Positions 62,481 to 64,000 of a stretch of 64,000 nucleotides of DNA are shown here, piece after piece. Position 1 is the first letter of the stretch. Each line of letters begins with the position of its first letter. The notes under the pieces were generated by a model. The model saw only the letters and a list, made by a program, of their open reading frames with translations. It ran no database searches and was not told the origin of the DNA. Origin of the DNA: Clitopilus passeckerianus. Taxonomy: Eukaryota; Basidiomycota; Agaricomycetes; Agaricales; Entolomataceae. Both the position numbers and the translations under genes were made by a program. Where the stretch lies: assembly GCA_944990035.1 (NCBI GenBank), contig CALYLX010000001.1:124001-188000 (forward strand). Reading direction: 5' to 3'.

Positions 62481-64000
62481 ATGGGAAAACATCCGAGAAA
62501 GAAACAAAAGACGTCCAAGGAAGAGAAAGCTCCACCCAAGGTATTGGGCATTGAGGCTCTGACAGACGATGCACAAAAGGACGACGAAGAACGGATGCTT
62601 GAGAGCATGCTCTTCGGGACAGAGTTCGTTCCTCGGGATGGCAAGAGCTTCGACAGCGTAATCAACATTGGAGAAGATGACGATGAAGAGGATGTCGAGA
62701 TGAACGAAACCGGTGGGAGGGAAATGGAACATTTACAGGATTCAGATGTAATGTTCAACTGTGCTCTCTTGCTTTCCTCCGTAAACTGACATTGGTCTCT
62801 GCAGCTGTTCTTCGTTGACGAGGGTGATGCTGAACCCTCAATACCTCAATACGGTACCGATGACGAGAGCCAACAAGGCTCTGATTCTGAGGAAGAACCA
62901 GATGCTGCTGGACCTTCACGTCCTCGGTCAAAATCTCCTGCTTCTGCACCAAAACCATTCGCAGCAAGATCTCGAAAACCACCAGCATGGGTGGACCCCT
63001 CTGATGCACCCGTTGCCGTTTCTCTCACTTCCAATCCACGACTACGAAAACTACGAGATGCCCCGGATGAAGATACACTCTCTGGCAAGGATTATGAGAC
63101 TCGTCTACGGAGACAGTACGAGAGGATAAATCCGGAACCAGACTGGGCGAAGAATGCCCGCAAGAAAGCTAGAGATGCAGATGTTGAAGAGGAGGGTGAA
63201 GGCATCCAATCCTTACTCTCGTCGACCTCTGGGATCCTTTCGTCCTCAAAAAAATCAAGAACGGGCAAGGTCGTTCTACCCAAAGGCACCATATCCATTG
63301 AACGGCTACGAGATGCAAATCAATCTGTGCAGTCTGCAAATAGCGGTGCGGTGAAGGTCGTAGCCTTCCACCCGTCTGACAAGGTCCCAGTACTTTGCGT
63401 TGGTACAGCCGACCGACGCATACGACTATTCAATGTGAGTTTCCTGCCTTTACCTCCCTTCTAATCCTAGACTCTAAATCTTATTATTATCGTAGATTGA
63501 TGGGCACACATCACCCCTCCTCCTCACCCTCCATCTACCCTCCCTTCCCCTAACCTCCCCAAGTTCAGCTCTCTTCCACCCACTGGGCAACTCCCTCCTC
63601 CTAACAGGCCCCCGCCCCTATTTCTACACCCACGATCTCCAAACCGGCGTCACCTCCCGCCACGCCAGGGGCCTCTGGGGCACGACCTTCAACAGCATAA
63701 ACGACACCCCCTCCATCCGTCCCCGAAAACGCGGACGTGGTGGTGCTGGTGGAGTCGGCGGAGGAGACCAGAACTCTCAAGCAGGAGGGGTAGGAGGCGA
63801 AGGCATGGAGTTAACCTCCTTCTCCCCCAACCCAGGGTCCCTACTCGCCGTTGCAGGGCGCGGGGGCTACGTGCACCTCGTGGACTGGAAGTCGGGTGCC
63901 GGGCAGGTTATTGGGAGTCTAAAATGTGGTGGAGGCGGCGGTGGCGTGCGTGCGTTGTGGTGGCCTGATACTTCGGGGGCTATTGATGCTCTGGGTGGGG
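62481..64000 (+). CDS. UTP18: U3 snoRNP / SSU processome WD40 protein Utp18 (cut by right edge)
   Basis: Acts in nucleolar 18S pre-rRNA processing. Start ATG 62481 (MGKHPRKKQKTSKEEK) with a basic nuclear-type tract. An acidic, disordered segment follows (EDDDEEDVEMNE; DDESQQGSDSEEE). Then comes the diagnostic Utp18 block PPAWVDPSDAPVAVSL...RLRKLRDAPDEDTLSGKDYETRLRRQYERINPEPDWA, and WD40 repeats beginning SGAVKVVAFHPSDKVPVLCVGTADRRIRLFNIDGH, SALFHPLGNSLLLTGPRPYFYTHDLQTG and LAVAGRGGYVHLVDWKSG. Introns near 62748-62804 and 63434-63495. A Gly-rich insert (about 63735-63800) interrupts the propeller. The frame is open at base 64000, so roughly the last third is missing. Confidence 0.92.

Overview
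The window reads as nuclear chromosomal DNA of a filamentous basidiomycete, most likely an Agaricomycete. Nearly every gene is cut by many short (about 50-65 bp) GT-AG introns. Several families are typical of mushrooms: an NRPS-like adenylate-forming reductase, multi-intron P450s, tandem 7-TM proteins of the DUF6534 type and F-box/LRR-like paralogues. I could not place the species. No CRISPR array, tRNA or rRNA gene was found.

Left third (1-14,000), accessory region. An adenylate-forming reductase runs off the left edge. It is followed by a tandem segmental duplication (copy 1 about 1,731-6,822, copy 2 about 6,947-12,784). Each unit carried a cytochrome P450 and an ICMT-like prenyl-cysteine methyltransferase. 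The copies have since diverged. Copy 1 lost nearly all of the methyltransferase, carries a GC in place of GT at one P450 splice donor, and was hit by a 1,314-bp non-autonomous DNA transposon with 184-bp inverted ends and a 7-bp target duplication. Copy 2 keeps P450 and methyltransferase and took a separate 374-bp insertion with a 9-bp duplication. Each copy preserves the empty site of the other's insertion. Reductase, P450s and methyltransferase together look like a small specialised-metabolism cluster (inference).

Middle (14,900-42,400), mostly ordinary genes: a kinase-less protein with two PH-CRIB modules; a secreted RlpA/expansin-like double-psi beta-barrel protein; homoserine O-acetyltransferase (MET2); a branched-chain aminotransferase; a cullin (CUL4-like); two tandem 7-TM proteins; a serine carboxypeptidase divergent from a GH47 alpha-1,2-mannosidase; and the SEA/GATOR2 subunit Sea3/WDR59.

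Right part (42,700-64,000): three tandem F-box-like paralogues, of which the second has an in-frame stop and the third a frameshift. Then come mitochondrial glutamyl-tRNA synthetase, the N-recognin UBR1, TRAPP subunit Trs33, a small secreted protein and the start of UTP18, which runs off the right edge. Compact divergent pairs (UBR1/Trs33, carboxypeptidase/GH47) and convergent pairs (GH47/Sea3, GluRS/UBR1) share short spacers.

The most noteworthy items are the reciprocal paralogous empty sites that date the two insertions after the duplication, the splice-donor mutation in one P450 copy, the two-module PH-CRIB protein with matching intron positions, and the decaying F-box array.
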